A stretch of 64,000 bases of DNA from Magnetococcales bacterium (lineage in GTDB: Bacteria; Pseudomonadota; Magnetococcia; Magnetococcales; UBA8363): NCBI GenBank assembly GCA_015228815.1, contig JADGCV010000026.1:1-64000 (forward strand), given 5' to 3'. The notes below the pieces were generated by a model, which made no database searches, was not told where the DNA came from, and was given only the letters and a program-made list of their open reading frames with translations. The position numbers and the translations under genes were made by a program. This document shows positions 32,896-41,189 of this stretch, one piece after another. The first letter of the stretch is position 1. The number at the start of each line of letters is the position of its first letter.

Positions 32896-33593
32896 AGAAG
32901 GTTGAGCGTGGACAGGGTACGGAAAATGATATTGGGCCGTTGGACATCGGACAGGTCGCCCTCGCCCGAATATTCGATCCGGGCATCGGCGATCATGTCG
33001 GAATTGATCGAATTCTTGTTGTCGATGTCCTCCGGACGGACGATTCCCGAAATGATGATGAACTGGTTTTCATTGTCCATGGTGATGTCGCGCCGTCCCT
33101 CGATGCGCAGATTGCCATTGGCCAGAACCTCGGTGACCAGGCAGGAGATGGTCGCGGTCAGTTTGGCGGCCCGCTCGCTCTTGCCATCCGCCTTGCTTTC
33201 GCCCGATCCGGTCGCCTGGGCGATCTGGTTGAGCGAAATACCCTTGTTGGCATCGATCTTGAGCAATTTGTCCAGATCGGGACTGGTCATGCCGAAGGTG
33301 GCGGTATTGTCCTTGGAAACATCGGTCTTGGCCTTGTTGGTGGAAGAGGCACTTTCAAGGATCCGCACCTTGACGATATCTCCGACATAACGCGCCTTGT
33401 TGTCCTCGAAGAGCGAATTGCGTCTCGTGGTTTGCCAGATGGAACCCTTGTTGGGGGCCAGGGTTTCGGGCGGGGTCGGTTGGATGATGGCCACGGGATC
33501 GGAAGGGCGTTGCGATGCCCGCGTCATGCCGCAGCCGCCGAGCGGGATGGCCAGGACCAACGCCAAACCCGCCGCCATGCCGGAATAGTTCAT
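32892..33593 (-). CDS. flgH: Flagellar L-ring lipoprotein FlgH
   Basis: FlgH forms the outer-membrane L ring. From ATG 33593 the product has 233 residues with a lipoprotein signal peptide (LVLAIPLGGC). The conserved core follows: GSIWQTTRRNSLFEDNKARY, VGDIVKVRILESASSTNKAK, and NGNLRIEGRRDITMDNENQF in the C-terminal half, ending SGIVRPEDIDNKNSINSDMI. AAGGAGG seven bases upstream fixes this start; the open frame running up to 33890 is not part of the gene. It lies 19 bp after flgA. Confidence 0.97.
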   Translation of the reverse strand: MNYSGMAAGLALVLAIPLGGCGMTRASQRPSDPVAIIQPTPPETLAPNKGSIWQTTRRNSLFEDNKARYVGDIVKVRILESASSTNKAKTDVSKDNTATFGMTSPDLDKLLKIDANKGISLNQIAQATGSGESKADGKSERAAKLTATISCLVTEVLANGNLRIEGRRDITMDNENQFIIISGIVRPEDIDNKNSINSDMIADARIEYSGEGDLSDVQRPNIIFRTLSTLNLL

Positions 33594-33612
33594 GTTCGAT
33601 CCTCCTTTGGCT

Positions 33613-34326
33613 TCACCACGTTCCCACCCGTACCAATCCCGGAGCGGCGATGCGTGCCTCATAACGCATCTGGCTGTCGGGATTGCGCAGCTGGATGACA
33701 TCTCCCACCCGTCCCTTGTCAAGGGCGACGGCGGTCGCTTCGATCTGAAGACCCGGACCGCCCGCAACCACCACCCGGACCCGTTCACCACGCGCCACCG
33801 CCAGCGGACGCTCGAACCACGATCCCAGCAGGGGAACCCCGGAAGGGATGCGGCGGTTGGCCGCCAATCCGACAACCTCGCCAACGTCACGAATCATGTC
33901 GGAAGCGGTCCGTGTCACGGCGATGGTGCGCCAGTCCAGGTCATCGGCACCGACGACCGCGCCCCGTTGCAACGTGGTCCGGGCGACGGGAATCTTGAAT
34001 TCAAGTTTCAGGCTGACCGGAATGCGCAACCGTTTTTCCGTCCGACCGTTGACGCGAAACGCCACGGCGACCGATTGCTGCCCCGCCACCCCCTTGAGGG
34101 AATCCGATTCCACCAGGCAATCGATCTCGCCATCGGGAAGACGCAATGAATAACGGTAGCGGGCCTCCTCGACGGTCAGTTCCGCCCCCTGTTGCGCCAG
34201 GATGTCTTGCAATTTTTCCGCCACCATCCGGTTGATCGTGTCGGAGTGGACCTCCTGCGCCCGGACTGGCGCAGGAAAAAGGAGATGCAGAAAAATGAAC
34301 AGTCCCGCGAATACCGAGTGTACCAT
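33613..34326 (-). CDS. flgA: Flagellar P-ring assembly chaperone FlgA
   Basis: FlgA is a periplasmic chaperone needed for FlgI polymerisation. The 237-residue product has a signal peptide ending APVRAQ. The C-terminal half is the SAF/ChapFlgA domain: RGAVVGADDLDWRTIAVTRT, VVGLAANRRIPSGVPLLGSW, GERVRVVVAGGPGLQIEATA and GDVIQLRNPDSQMRYEARIA are the family markers. It begins one base after the flgG stop, and flgH follows 19 bp later, so it is read within the operon. Confidence 0.95.
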   Translation of the reverse strand: MVHSVFAGLFIFLHLLFPAPVRAQEVHSDTINRMVAEKLQDILAQQGAELTVEEARYRYSLRLPDGEIDCLVESDSLKGVAGQQSVAVAFRVNGRTEKRLRIPVSLKLEFKIPVARTTLQRGAVVGADDLDWRTIAVTRTASDMIRDVGEVVGLAANRRIPSGVPLLGSWFERPLAVARGERVRVVVAGGPGLQIEATAVALDKGRVGDVIQLRNPDSQMRYEARIAAPGLVRVGTW

Positions 34327-34327
34327 A

Positions 34328-35137
34328 TTACCTCTTGAGCTGTGTCACATAGCCCAGCATGCTGTCGGCGGTCTGAATCGACTTGGTGCCGATTTCGTAG
34401 GCGCGCTGGGTGGTGATCATGTCCACCATTTCCGTCACCATGTTGACGTTGGACTGTTCGAGGGCGTGCTGCCGCAGGCTCCCCATGCCGTTTTCCATGG
34501 GATTGGAAACGATCGGCGTCCCCGAGGCGACGCTTTCGACGAACAGGTTGTTGCCAATGGCGGTCAGACCGGCGGGATTGACAAAATTGGCCAGTTGAAG
34601 CTGTCCCTGGTTGGCGATGAATCCCGGATCGGTATTGATGGCAAAACCGATGCTGCCGCTTTGTTCGATGGAAATGCGGGTATGGGTATTGGGATCGACG
34701 CCGACCTGCCCGCCGATCAGAGGATAGCCATCGGCAGTGACAATGTTGCCATCCTTGTTGATGTGGAAGGAACCGTCACGGGTATAGGCAGTGCTGCCAT
34801 CGGGAAGCTCAATCTGAAAAAATCCCTGACCGGTGACCATCATATCGACATTGAACGGCGCTTCGCTGGTGGGAACGGCGCTGCCCTGGGAAAATTCCTT
34901 GCTGACCCCGGATACCTTGACGCCATGTCCCAGCTGAATGCCGACCGGGACCTGAGTTCCGGTCTGGGAAGTTTCGGAGCCGGCGGGACGAAGGTTGGCA
35001 TAGAGCAAATCCTGGAAATCGGTCCGGGATTGCTTGAATCCGGTGGTATTGACGTTGGCCAGGTTGTTGGCGATCGTGTCGATGCTGGTCTGTTGCGCCT
35101 GCATGCCGGTGGCGGCGGTCCAAAGTGCGCGAATCAT
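34328..35137 (-). CDS. flgG: Flagellar distal rod protein FlgG
   Basis: FlgG builds the distal rod. The 269-residue product has the N-terminal rod/hook signature DTIANNLANVNTTGFKQSRT and the FlgG-specific QVPVGIQLGHGVKVSGVSKE. FINGER-like ADGYPLIGGQVGVDPNTHTR and the C-terminal flagellar motif TEMVDMITTQRAYEIGTKSI follow. Length equals typical FlgG (about 260). It lies 42 bp downstream of flgF and is followed directly by flgA. Confidence 0.98.
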   Translation of the reverse strand: MIRALWTAATGMQAQQTSIDTIANNLANVNTTGFKQSRTDFQDLLYANLRPAGSETSQTGTQVPVGIQLGHGVKVSGVSKEFSQGSAVPTSEAPFNVDMMVTGQGFFQIELPDGSTAYTRDGSFHINKDGNIVTADGYPLIGGQVGVDPNTHTRISIEQSGSIGFAINTDPGFIANQGQLQLANFVNPAGLTAIGNNLFVESVASGTPIVSNPMENGMGSLRQHALEQSNVNMVTEMVDMITTQRAYEIGTKSIQTADSMLGYVTQLKR

Positions 35138-35179
35138 TCACTCATTCTCCTGACTTGGGATGGATGCAATCCGTATGGG

Positions 35180-35983
35180 TCAACCCAACCGACCGATCTG
35201 ATTGGCCTGGGCATCGAGTCCATCCAGGGTTTGGATGGCTTTCATGTAGCTTTCGAAGGCGCGGTTGGCGTCGATCATCTGGGTCATGCCGCGGACGACA
35301 TTGGCGTTGGAGGCTTCGAGATATCCTTGATGAAACCCCCCTTTGGCCTCGGTCAGATTGGTCACGGTCCCTTCGGGGGCCTCGAACAGGTTCTGTCCGG
35401 CCCTTTTGAGGGATTCTTCCGGCACGCCCGCGCGCATGAACCTGCCAATGATACCGTTTTTGTTGGAAATGGTTCCATCCTTGGCGATGGAAATCGGATC
35501 GCTGCCGACGACCAGGGGACCGCCATTGTCGCCTTGCACCTGGAATCCGCTTTTGTTGACCAGTTCACCAAAGCTGTTGACCTCGAACGCCCCATCCCGG
35601 GTATAACGTGGTCCCTGGGGGGTGTTGACGACAAAAAATCCCTCCCCTTCGATGGCAACGTCCAATGAATTGCTGGTCATCTGCAAAGCCCCCTGATCAA
35701 CCTTGGTGACCGTGCTGGGGGCGGCAGGATAGGTGACGGCCATGGCGTTGGTGGCGGGACTGCTGAACGGAAAGGGGATGTCCCCCGGCCCCCGAAGGCC
35801 CAGAAAACTGTCGTCGGGCATGGGAAACTGTTCGGGACCGGGACCGGTGAGGTAGGAATCGAAGGTGATGTCGTTTTCCTTGTAGCCGGTGGTGTTGACG
35901 TTGGCCAGGTTGTTGGCCAGGACATCCAGGCGCATTTCGGTTCTGAGGGCACCGTTGACGGCGGCCCAGGCACCACTATCCAT
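35180..35983 (-). CDS. flgF: Flagellar basal-body rod protein FlgF
   Basis: FlgF is a proximal rod subunit. From ATG 35983 the product has 267 residues with the rod signature RLDVLANNLANVNTTGYKEN. QGALQMTSNSLDVAIEGEGF and TPQGPRYTRDGAFEVNSFGE follow, then a C-terminal DANRAFESYMKAIQTLDGLD helix. AAGGAG eight bases upstream supports this ATG; the frame is open up to 36172 but without domain content. It is the first gene of the flgF-G-A-H-I-J-M-N cluster. The 231 bp between it and divergent mazG should hold the operon promoter, though I found no well-spaced sigma-54 or sigma-28 site there. Confidence 0.96.
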   Translation of the reverse strand: MDSGAWAAVNGALRTEMRLDVLANNLANVNTTGYKENDITFDSYLTGPGPEQFPMPDDSFLGLRGPGDIPFPFSSPATNAMAVTYPAAPSTVTKVDQGALQMTSNSLDVAIEGEGFFVVNTPQGPRYTRDGAFEVNSFGELVNKSGFQVQGDNGGPLVVGSDPISIAKDGTISNKNGIIGRFMRAGVPEESLKRAGQNLFEAPEGTVTNLTEAKGGFHQGYLEASNANVVRGMTQMIDANRAFESYMKAIQTLDGLDAQANQIGRLG

Positions 35984-36214
35984 GAGGGTTCTCCTTCGTG
36001 CGCAAAGTGTATGTTGCCACGCAATCCTTGAGCAAAGGGAAGATGCAATTCCCGCGCCGTAAATCACGTCGCGGCGTTTCCCTGCGGCGAAACCATGGGG
36101 GATGCGGGTGAATCCTTCTTTCCCGGATGATTTCGTGGCACACTCCGCGTCACCCGTCAGGCAGGTTTTCAAGTCATCCTGTCGTCACCCTCCCGCAGCG
36201 GATGTCTTCGATCC

Positions 36215-37078
36215 ATGATACCACCCAGCCAGAAATCGGCGCATGAATTGGCCCCGTCTCGGGAGGTCGTGGACGATGGTCCGGCCCAATCATGGCAGGG
36301 ATTGTTGCGTTTGATGGATCGGCTCCGTGGACCCGAGGGGTGCCCCTGGGACCGGGAGCAGACCTGGAATTCCCTGATTCCCCATACCATCGAGGAGGCC
36401 TATGAAGTCGCCGAGGCAGTGGAAACGGGCGATTGGCGGCATCTTCGCGATGAACTGGGAGACCTGTTGTTCCATGTGGTTTTTTACAGCCGCATTGGCC
36501 GGGAGCAGAATCTTTTTGACATGGAGGATGTGGTTCGCGGCGTCACGGAAAAGATGATTCGCCGTCATCCCCATGTGTTCGGCACCCGAGACCGGGACAT
36601 CGGGGCCGGGGAGGTTCCGCGCCGTTGGGAGGAGATCAAGCGCCAGGAAAAAATGGCCCAGGCCGTGGACGGGAAAAAAATTCCCTCGATCTTCGATGAC
36701 CGCGACCACCGTCTGCCGGCACTGCTCTGGGCGGCCAAGGTGCAACGCAAGATGGCCCAGGTGGGATTCGACTGGTCCGAGCTTCGCGGTGTGATCGGCA
36801 AGGTGCGGGAAGAGTTGGACGAGCTGGAGCAGGGGGTGTCCCGGGATGATCGGGCCAACATCGAGGAAGAGCTTGGCGATGTCCTGTTCACCATGGTCAA
36901 TCTGGCGCGCCATCTCAAAGTCAATCCCGAAACCGCCCTGCGCGCCGCAACGCGCAAATTTCAGAATCGGTTTCGTTTCATGGAGGAACGCCTGCACCGT
37001 GAAGGCCGCCACCCGAACGCCACGCCTCTGGAAGAACTGGAAGCCCTGTGGCTGGAAAGCAAAAAACACTGTCCTTGA
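36215..37078 (+). CDS. mazG: Nucleoside triphosphate pyrophosphohydrolase MazG
   Basis: MazG hydrolyses (d)NTPs to the monophosphate and pyrophosphate, cleaning the pool or modulating stress nucleotides. The 287-residue product has the two tandem MazG domains. The first has LRGPEGCPWDREQTWNSL and EEAYEVAEAVETGDWRHLRD followed by ELGDLLFHVVFYS, giving the EExxE...ExxD metal site. The second has REELDELEQGVSRDDRANIE and ELGDVLFTMVNLARHL. GTRDRDIG and RWEEIKRQEK are further family markers. It is divergent from flgF. A hairpin element with a T-rich tail follows at 37101-37171. Confidence 0.95.
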   Translation: MIPPSQKSAHELAPSREVVDDGPAQSWQGLLRLMDRLRGPEGCPWDREQTWNSLIPHTIEEAYEVAEAVETGDWRHLRDELGDLLFHVVFYSRIGREQNLFDMEDVVRGVTEKMIRRHPHVFGTRDRDIGAGEVPRRWEEIKRQEKMAQAVDGKKIPSIFDDRDHRLPALLWAAKVQRKMAQVGFDWSELRGVIGKVREELDELEQGVSRDDRANIEEELGDVLFTMVNLARHLKVNPETALRAATRKFQNRFRFMEERLHREGRHPNATPLEELEALWLESKKHCP

Positions 37079-37100
37079 GAAGTCTCGAAAAAAAATCCAT

Positions 37101-37171
37101 TGCAAAGAAAAAAGGGGGTCCCGCCTTTGCGGGAATGACGAGGATCGTCCCCAGGGTTTTGGTTTTGTGTG
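37101..37171 (+). terminator. Terminator-like repeat element 3' of mazG
   Basis: In the direction of mazG transcription: AAAGAAAAAAGGGGG, a perfect 6-bp stem TCCCGC/GCGGGA (37119-37134), then CCCCAGGGTTTTGGTTTTG. Lead and tail match the minus-strand elements at 1-77 and 61512-61566, but the middle is replaced by a CCCGCCTTTGCGGGAATGAC block. That block resembles the common proteobacterial CGTCATTCCCGC palindromic repeat. It is probably the mazG terminator. Confidence 0.55.
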
Positions 37172-37219
37172 CCACCCCTTCCCGACAGTCGGAACGGCTG
37201 ACACGCTCATTTTCATATT

Positions 37220-37483
37220 TTAGAGGATTTTGATCAATACGCCCATGACCGAAAAACCGACCACCGTGAGTCCACCCAGGCGGGTGATGATACGGTATTC
37301 CAGATCTTTAAGATGGGCTTTCATTTCCCGGTCCAGCAGGTCGATATCCTGTTTTGTGGCGAGTCGTTCTTCGATGAGTTCCGCCTGCGACTGGGCAAGG
37401 GCCTCAGCCTGTTCATTGGTAAATCCTGCCGCCTTCATTTTTTTTGTGAAGGCAAGGGTATCGAAAACGATTGCGCACGACAC
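37220..37483 (-). CDS. DUF1640-like coiled-coil membrane protein
   Basis: This small protein (87 residues) has the layout of the DUF1640/CCDC90 family. It begins with IVFDTLAFTKKMKAAGFTNE, followed by QAEALAQSQAELIEERLATK and QDIDLLDREMKAHLKDLEYR, a coiled coil. One C-terminal membrane helix follows (LGGLTVVGFSVMGVLIKIL). Bacterial members occur in many proteobacteria; the precise role is unknown. The start is taken as GTG 37483, which puts the FDTLxF motif near residue 7 as in relatives; ATG 37546 would add 21 residues. The frame continues antisense through typA, but only this end has protein-like character. Confidence 0.75.
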   Translation of the reverse strand: MSCAIVFDTLAFTKKMKAAGFTNEQAEALAQSQAELIEERLATKQDIDLLDREMKAHLKDLEYRIITRLGGLTVVGFSVMGVLIKIL

Positions 37484-37615
37484 AGTCTTTTTTCCCAGCC
37501 CGACGGAATGAAAACCGCTTGAAATGAAAACTTCCTCTTGAAGCATACCATGAAATCCCTGGAACGCTCCATCAATTCTACATTGAACGTCCATCAACGG
37601 ACCCCATAAGTCAGG

Positions 37616-39445
37616 ATGCCGATTATGATTGAACACCTTCGCAACATTGCCATCATCGCTCATGTCGATCATGGCAAGACCACTCTGGTGGATCGGTTGC
37701 TGCAACAATCGGGGACGTTGCAGTCCCGCGGGGAGATTCGCGAGCGAATCATGGATTCCAACGACCTGGAGCGGGAGCGGGGCATCACGATTCTGGCGAA
37801 GAACACCGCCATTCGCTGGCGGGATTTTCACATCAACATTGTCGATACCCCAGGGCATGCCGATTTTGGCGGCGAGGTGGAACGGGTGTTGTCGATGGTC
37901 GATTCGGTCCTGTTGCTGGTGGATGCGGTCGATGGCCCGATGCCGCAGACCCGGTTCGTGACGCGCAAGGCTTTTGCCATGGGATTCAAGCCGATTGTGG
38001 TCATCAACAAGGTGGACCGGCCTGGAGCGCGTCCGCATTGGGTACACGAGCAGACGTTCGAATTGTTCGATCGATTGGGCGCCACCGAGGAGCAACTTGA
38101 TTTTCCGGTGATCTATGCCTCGGCGCTGGAAGGATATGCGTCCCGGGACGAGGAGGTTCGTTCCGGAGACATGACGCCTCTTTTCGAGGCGATCGTGGGA
38201 TACACCCCGCCGCCGACGACCGATTTCGCCGGTCCGTTCCAGATGCGTGTTTCGTCGCTGGATTACAGTCCCTATGTCGGGCTGATCGGCATCGGTCGCG
38301 TCCAGCGCGGGCGCCTGCCCGTCAACGGCATGGTGACGATCGTGGGGCCGGATGGCGGAAAAAGAAGCGCCAAAATCAACAACATCTATGGCTTTCTGGG
38401 CCTGGAAAAGGTATCGATCGACGAGGCCCATGCGGGACAGATCATCGCTTTTACCGGATCGGAGAGCCTGGTCATCTCCGACACCTTGTGTCACCCGGAA
38501 CATCCCGACCCCTTGCCGCCGTTGACGGTCGATGAACCGACGGTGGTGATGACCTTTCAGGTCAACGATTCGCCGTTGTCGGGACGGGATGGCAAGTATG
38601 TCACCTCGCGCAAACTCAGGGAGCGGTTGTTTCTCGAAGCGATCCACAACGTGGCGCTGCGGGTGGAGGAGACGGACAATCCGGACCGGTTCCGGGTTTC
38701 GGGGCGTGGGGAGTTGCATTTGGGAATCTTGATCGAAAACATGCGCCGCGAGGGATACGAACTGGGCGTGTCACGTCCCGAGGCGATCATTCGCCAGGTC
38801 GATGGCGTGTCGATGGAGCCTTACGAACAATTGACGGTGGATGTGGAGGATCGCCATCAGGGGGCGATCATGGAGGCGTTGGGGGAGCGCAAGGGGTTGA
38901 TTCAGGACATGGTGCCCGATGGACGGGGGCGGGTACGTCTGGACTATATCATTCCGGCGCGTGGTCTCATCGGTTTCCAGACCGAATTTCGCACACTGAC
39001 CTCCGGCACCGGCATCATGCACCATTTGTTCGACCATTATGGCCCATTGGTCCACAAGACCATCGGCCAGCGCAAGAATGGCGTGTTGATCGCGAAGGAA
39101 GCGGGAAAGGCGGTCGCCTATGCCTTGTGGAACCTACAGGAGCGGGGGCGGCATCTGATCAATCCCGGAGAGGAAGTTTACGAAGGTATGATCATCGGTT
39201 TGCACAGTCGCGACAACGATCTGGTGGTCAATGTCCTGAAGGCCAAACAATTGACCAACATTCGCGCCGCCGGTTCCGACGAAAACATTGTCCTGACGCC
39301 GCCGATCCGCCTGGGGTTGGAGCAGGCGTTGGAATTCATCGACGACGACGAGCTGGTCGAAGTCACTCCGAAAACAATCCGCTTGCGGAAAAAACTGTTG
39401 AAGGAACATGAACGCAAACGCGATCGCCGCGCAATCAGTGAATGA
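37616..39445 (+). CDS. typA: Ribosome-associated GTPase TypA/BipA
   Basis: TypA is a translational GTPase that assists 50S assembly and stress or low-temperature growth. The 609-residue product has all G motifs: HVDHGKTT (G1), ERERGITI (G2), [12 protein letters not shown] (G3), [10 protein letters not shown] (G4) and YASALEG (G5). EF-G-like domains II, III and V follow, then the BipA-specific C-terminal domain ([20 protein letters not shown]). Length matches the family. ATG 37616 or 37625 could be the start; both precede the [12 protein letters not shown] strand. A hairpin element follows the stop. Confidence 0.97.
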   Translation: MPIMIEHLRNIAIIAHVDHGKTTLVDRLLQQSGTLQSRGEIRERIMDSNDLERERGITILAKNTAIRWRDFHINIVDTPGHADFGGEVERVLSMVDSVLLLVDAVDGPMPQTRFVTRKAFAMGFKPIVVINKVDRPGARPHWVHEQTFELFDRLGATEEQLDFPVIYASALEGYASRDEEVRSGDMTPLFEAIVGYTPPPTTDFAGPFQMRVSSLDYSPYVGLIGIGRVQRGRLPVNGMVTIVGPDGGKRSAKINNIYGFLGLEKVSIDEAHAGQIIAFTGSESLVISDTLCHPEHPDPLPPLTVDEPTVVMTFQVNDSPLSGRDGKYVTSRKLRERLFLEAIHNVALRVEETDNPDRFRVSGRGELHLGILIENMRREGYELGVSRPEAIIRQVDGVSMEPYEQLTVDVEDRHQGAIMEALGERKGLIQDMVPDGRGRVRLDYIIPARGLIGFQTEFRTLTSGTGIMHHLFDHYGPLVHKTIGQRKNGVLIAKEAGKAVAYALWNLQERGRHLINPGEEVYEGMIIGLHSRDNDLVVNVLKAKQLTNIRAAGSDENIVLTPPIRLGLEQALEFIDDDELVEVTPKTIRLRKKLLKEHERKRDRRAISE

Positions 39446-39484
39446 TTGCACGTAAGCGTTCCTCCCTTTTGATTCGAGTCCAAT

Positions 39485-39532
39485 GGATGGGTTTGGGAAG
39501 GGGCAAGCCCCTTCCCAATGGGGTTTGAGGCA
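39485..39532 (+). terminator. Hairpin element 3' of typA
   Basis: A perfect 11-bp stem TTGGGAAGGGG/CCCCTTCCCAA with loop CAAG lies at 39493-39518, 40 bp after the typA stop. Flanks GGATGGGT and TGGGGTTTGAGG match, in the orientation of the upstream gene, the first hairpin of the minus-strand elements at 44742-44902 and 53745-53905. There is no U tract, so termination strength is doubtful; it is a member of the same element family. Confidence 0.55.
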
Positions 39533-39549
39533 ATGACAGTATATTCATA

Positions 39550-40410
39550 TCAGATCGTGTGGGGATCTGAACGGCGACGCCGAAATACAAATTGATTGCA
39601 AGCGTTATGTTTTGTCAGTTTCATATTCAATAAATCAAACCCACAATTTTTAAAATGATTGAAAATCTGCTCCGGTTTTGCAAATTCATAGGGGTATCCA
39701 CCAATCCAATCGATCCAATCATGAAAACGAGTCATACCGCGTTTTTGGTGGAACTCCTTGTAACGTCGTAGTGGGTTTTGCAGTTTCATCAGATCGCGAA
39801 GAAAAGGCAGGATGAATTCTCTGGGTGCGAAGAGTGCCATGACAGTCCACCGACCGAACGGGCCTGAACAATAGAATTTCTTCACTTTTCTCCATCTTCG
39901 GGCAGAAGATCCGGTATCGTGATAAATGGCGATGAACAGGCGTCCGCCAGGTTTGACCCTGGGATATACCAGATCAAATGCCCGGTACATCTGACCTGTA
40001 TGATGCAGGACGCCCCAGGAATAGACGACATCTGCCTGAGGTAATGCCGCCACAAACGTTTCATCAAGTATCGACCCCTCCGAGATGGTCCAGTTTGCAT
40101 CTCCAGGTGCAAATTTCTCCCGCATGTTCCGGGTCGATGCCACCGAGACAGGATCATAGTCGAAGGAGTGAACACGGGCACCCATGCGTCGTGCCGCCAG
40201 GCTTGACAGACCACTCCCCGAACCTACGTCCAGAAAGTCACATCCTTCCAAAGTGTCGGTGTCCAGCATTTCCTGCATTGAACCCACGGCATTTTGGATG
40301 TGGGCCTCGGTGACTCCAGCCAGAAAGCGATGCCAATTGGCACCGAAATCAAAGCGTCCTCCCTGGCGTATTTCGTCACTGTGTTGACTTTTCACGGTTT
40401 GCGAAGACAT
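39550..40410 (-). CDS. Class I SAM-dependent methyltransferase
   Basis: The 286-residue product is a Rossmann-fold methyltransferase. Motif I is FLDVGSGSGLSSLAARRMGA, the ribose-binding acid lies in VHSFDYDPVS, and motif IV/post-IV is VVYSWGVLHHTGQMYRAFDL followed by VKPGGRLFIAIYHD. The C-terminal 110 residues (aromatic and basic, with HDWIDWIGGYPYEFAKPEQI) are typical of ubiquinone/natural-product or glycan methyltransferases, so the substrate is open. It stands alone, 140 bp convergent to typA and followed upstream by the AAA-DUF4276 module. The AT content is higher than that of typA, suggesting this block was acquired. Confidence 0.85.
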   Translation of the reverse strand: MSSQTVKSQHSDEIRQGGRFDFGANWHRFLAGVTEAHIQNAVGSMQEMLDTDTLEGCDFLDVGSGSGLSSLAARRMGARVHSFDYDPVSVASTRNMREKFAPGDANWTISEGSILDETFVAALPQADVVYSWGVLHHTGQMYRAFDLVYPRVKPGGRLFIAIYHDTGSSARRWRKVKKFYCSGPFGRWTVMALFAPREFILPFLRDLMKLQNPLRRYKEFHQKRGMTRFHDWIDWIGGYPYEFAKPEQIFNHFKNCGFDLLNMKLTKHNACNQFVFRRRRSDPHTI

Positions 40411-40521
40411 TACGATCTTTCCTCTCTTTTTATAAAAATAACTTGAACATGATTCCTGTAACAGGAATCGATTTTATTGATGAATCGACGGCAATCGTGT
40501 CCCCCTGATTGTTCATGTTTC

Positions 40522-41184
40522 TCATGTTCCCCTTTCCGCCAAAGCAAGCAACCGGTCCCGGAAATAGGCGAAACTCCCGGAACGGTTGGTGGCCACGTCC
40601 ATGTGGGGAGCAATTTGTTCCGCCCACTCCGATTTCTCGGCACCGATGGCCTGCCAGCCTTTTGCGGAAAGCCTGGCGGAGCCTCCCAGGTAGATGGCAT
40701 CGGCCAGCTTTTCCCATGTTCCACAAATGCTGTCTTGAACATAACCGTTGAGAACGTCGTCTTTGGCACTGGGATAGGCGGCCTTGACTGCGGGAATGTC
40801 CCCGAGGAACCACGCCTCGCCCTCTTCAATGGCCACGCAGAATCGTGTTTCGGGAACAGGGTTGCAGCTGTTCAAAATATTGCGGAGTTCGTTACGGAAC
40901 GCCTTCAGGCATTTGTCGTCCAGATCGCAGACGACAATCACTGCGGCAAGGTAGTCGGCTGGGTAACTGGAAAAGGTGTTTCCGTATCCTCGCAGCAGCC
41001 TGGGAAGTCGATCAAGAAGAATCCTCTTGCCTGGATCCGATGTACCACGCAGATCCTTGGGAACCCGACCTATCCCCTTGTATGGGTGGACAACGAATGT
41101 ATGGCCAGTCCCGATGATTTTCGGGACCAGAACATCCAGGGCCTTTTTCCCGGATTGATCTTCCACGAGAATTTCAAAATGCAT
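40522..41184 (-). CDS. DUF4276-like (TOPRIM-related) protein, module 1
   Basis: The 220-residue product starts at ATG 41184 (MHFEILVEDQSG). This opening strand with Glu in LVEDQSG, the acidic VVCDLDDK and the EEGEAWFLGD motif are the positions expected of DUF4276 proteins. DUF4276 is regarded as TOPRIM-like, with the acidic residues binding metal. It starts 5 bp after the AAA ATPase gene ends and is translationally linked to it. ATPase plus TOPRIM-like partner recalls OLD-type systems such as Gabija (fused) and PARIS (two genes), so a defence nuclease role is reasonable but inferred. The sequence is a divergent version of the protein encoded at 51767-52438. Confidence 0.7.
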   Translation of the reverse strand: MHFEILVEDQSGKKALDVLVPKIIGTGHTFVVHPYKGIGRVPKDLRGTSDPGKRILLDRLPRLLRGYGNTFSSYPADYLAAVIVVCDLDDKCLKAFRNELRNILNSCNPVPETRFCVAIEEGEAWFLGDIPAVKAAYPSAKDDVLNGYVQDSICGTWEKLADAIYLGGSARLSAKGWQAIGAEKSEWAEQIAPHMDVATNRSGSFAYFRDRLLALAERGT

Positions 41185-41189
41185 GGCGG

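Noticed and set aside
33594-33890. N-terminal extension of the flgH reading frame
   Set aside because: It overlaps flgA, lacks a signal peptide, and the lipoprotein start at 33593 has a strong ribosome site.
35984-36100. Possible sigma-54 promoter (TGGCA...TTTGC) upstream of flgF on the minus strand
   Set aside because: The GG-to-GC distance is three bases too long for a sigma-54 site, so it was not called.
37220-38719. 499-codon minus-strand frame across typA
   Set aside because: Only its last 87 codons (37220-37483) look like a protein, the DUF1640-like gene; the rest is antisense to the conserved typA.
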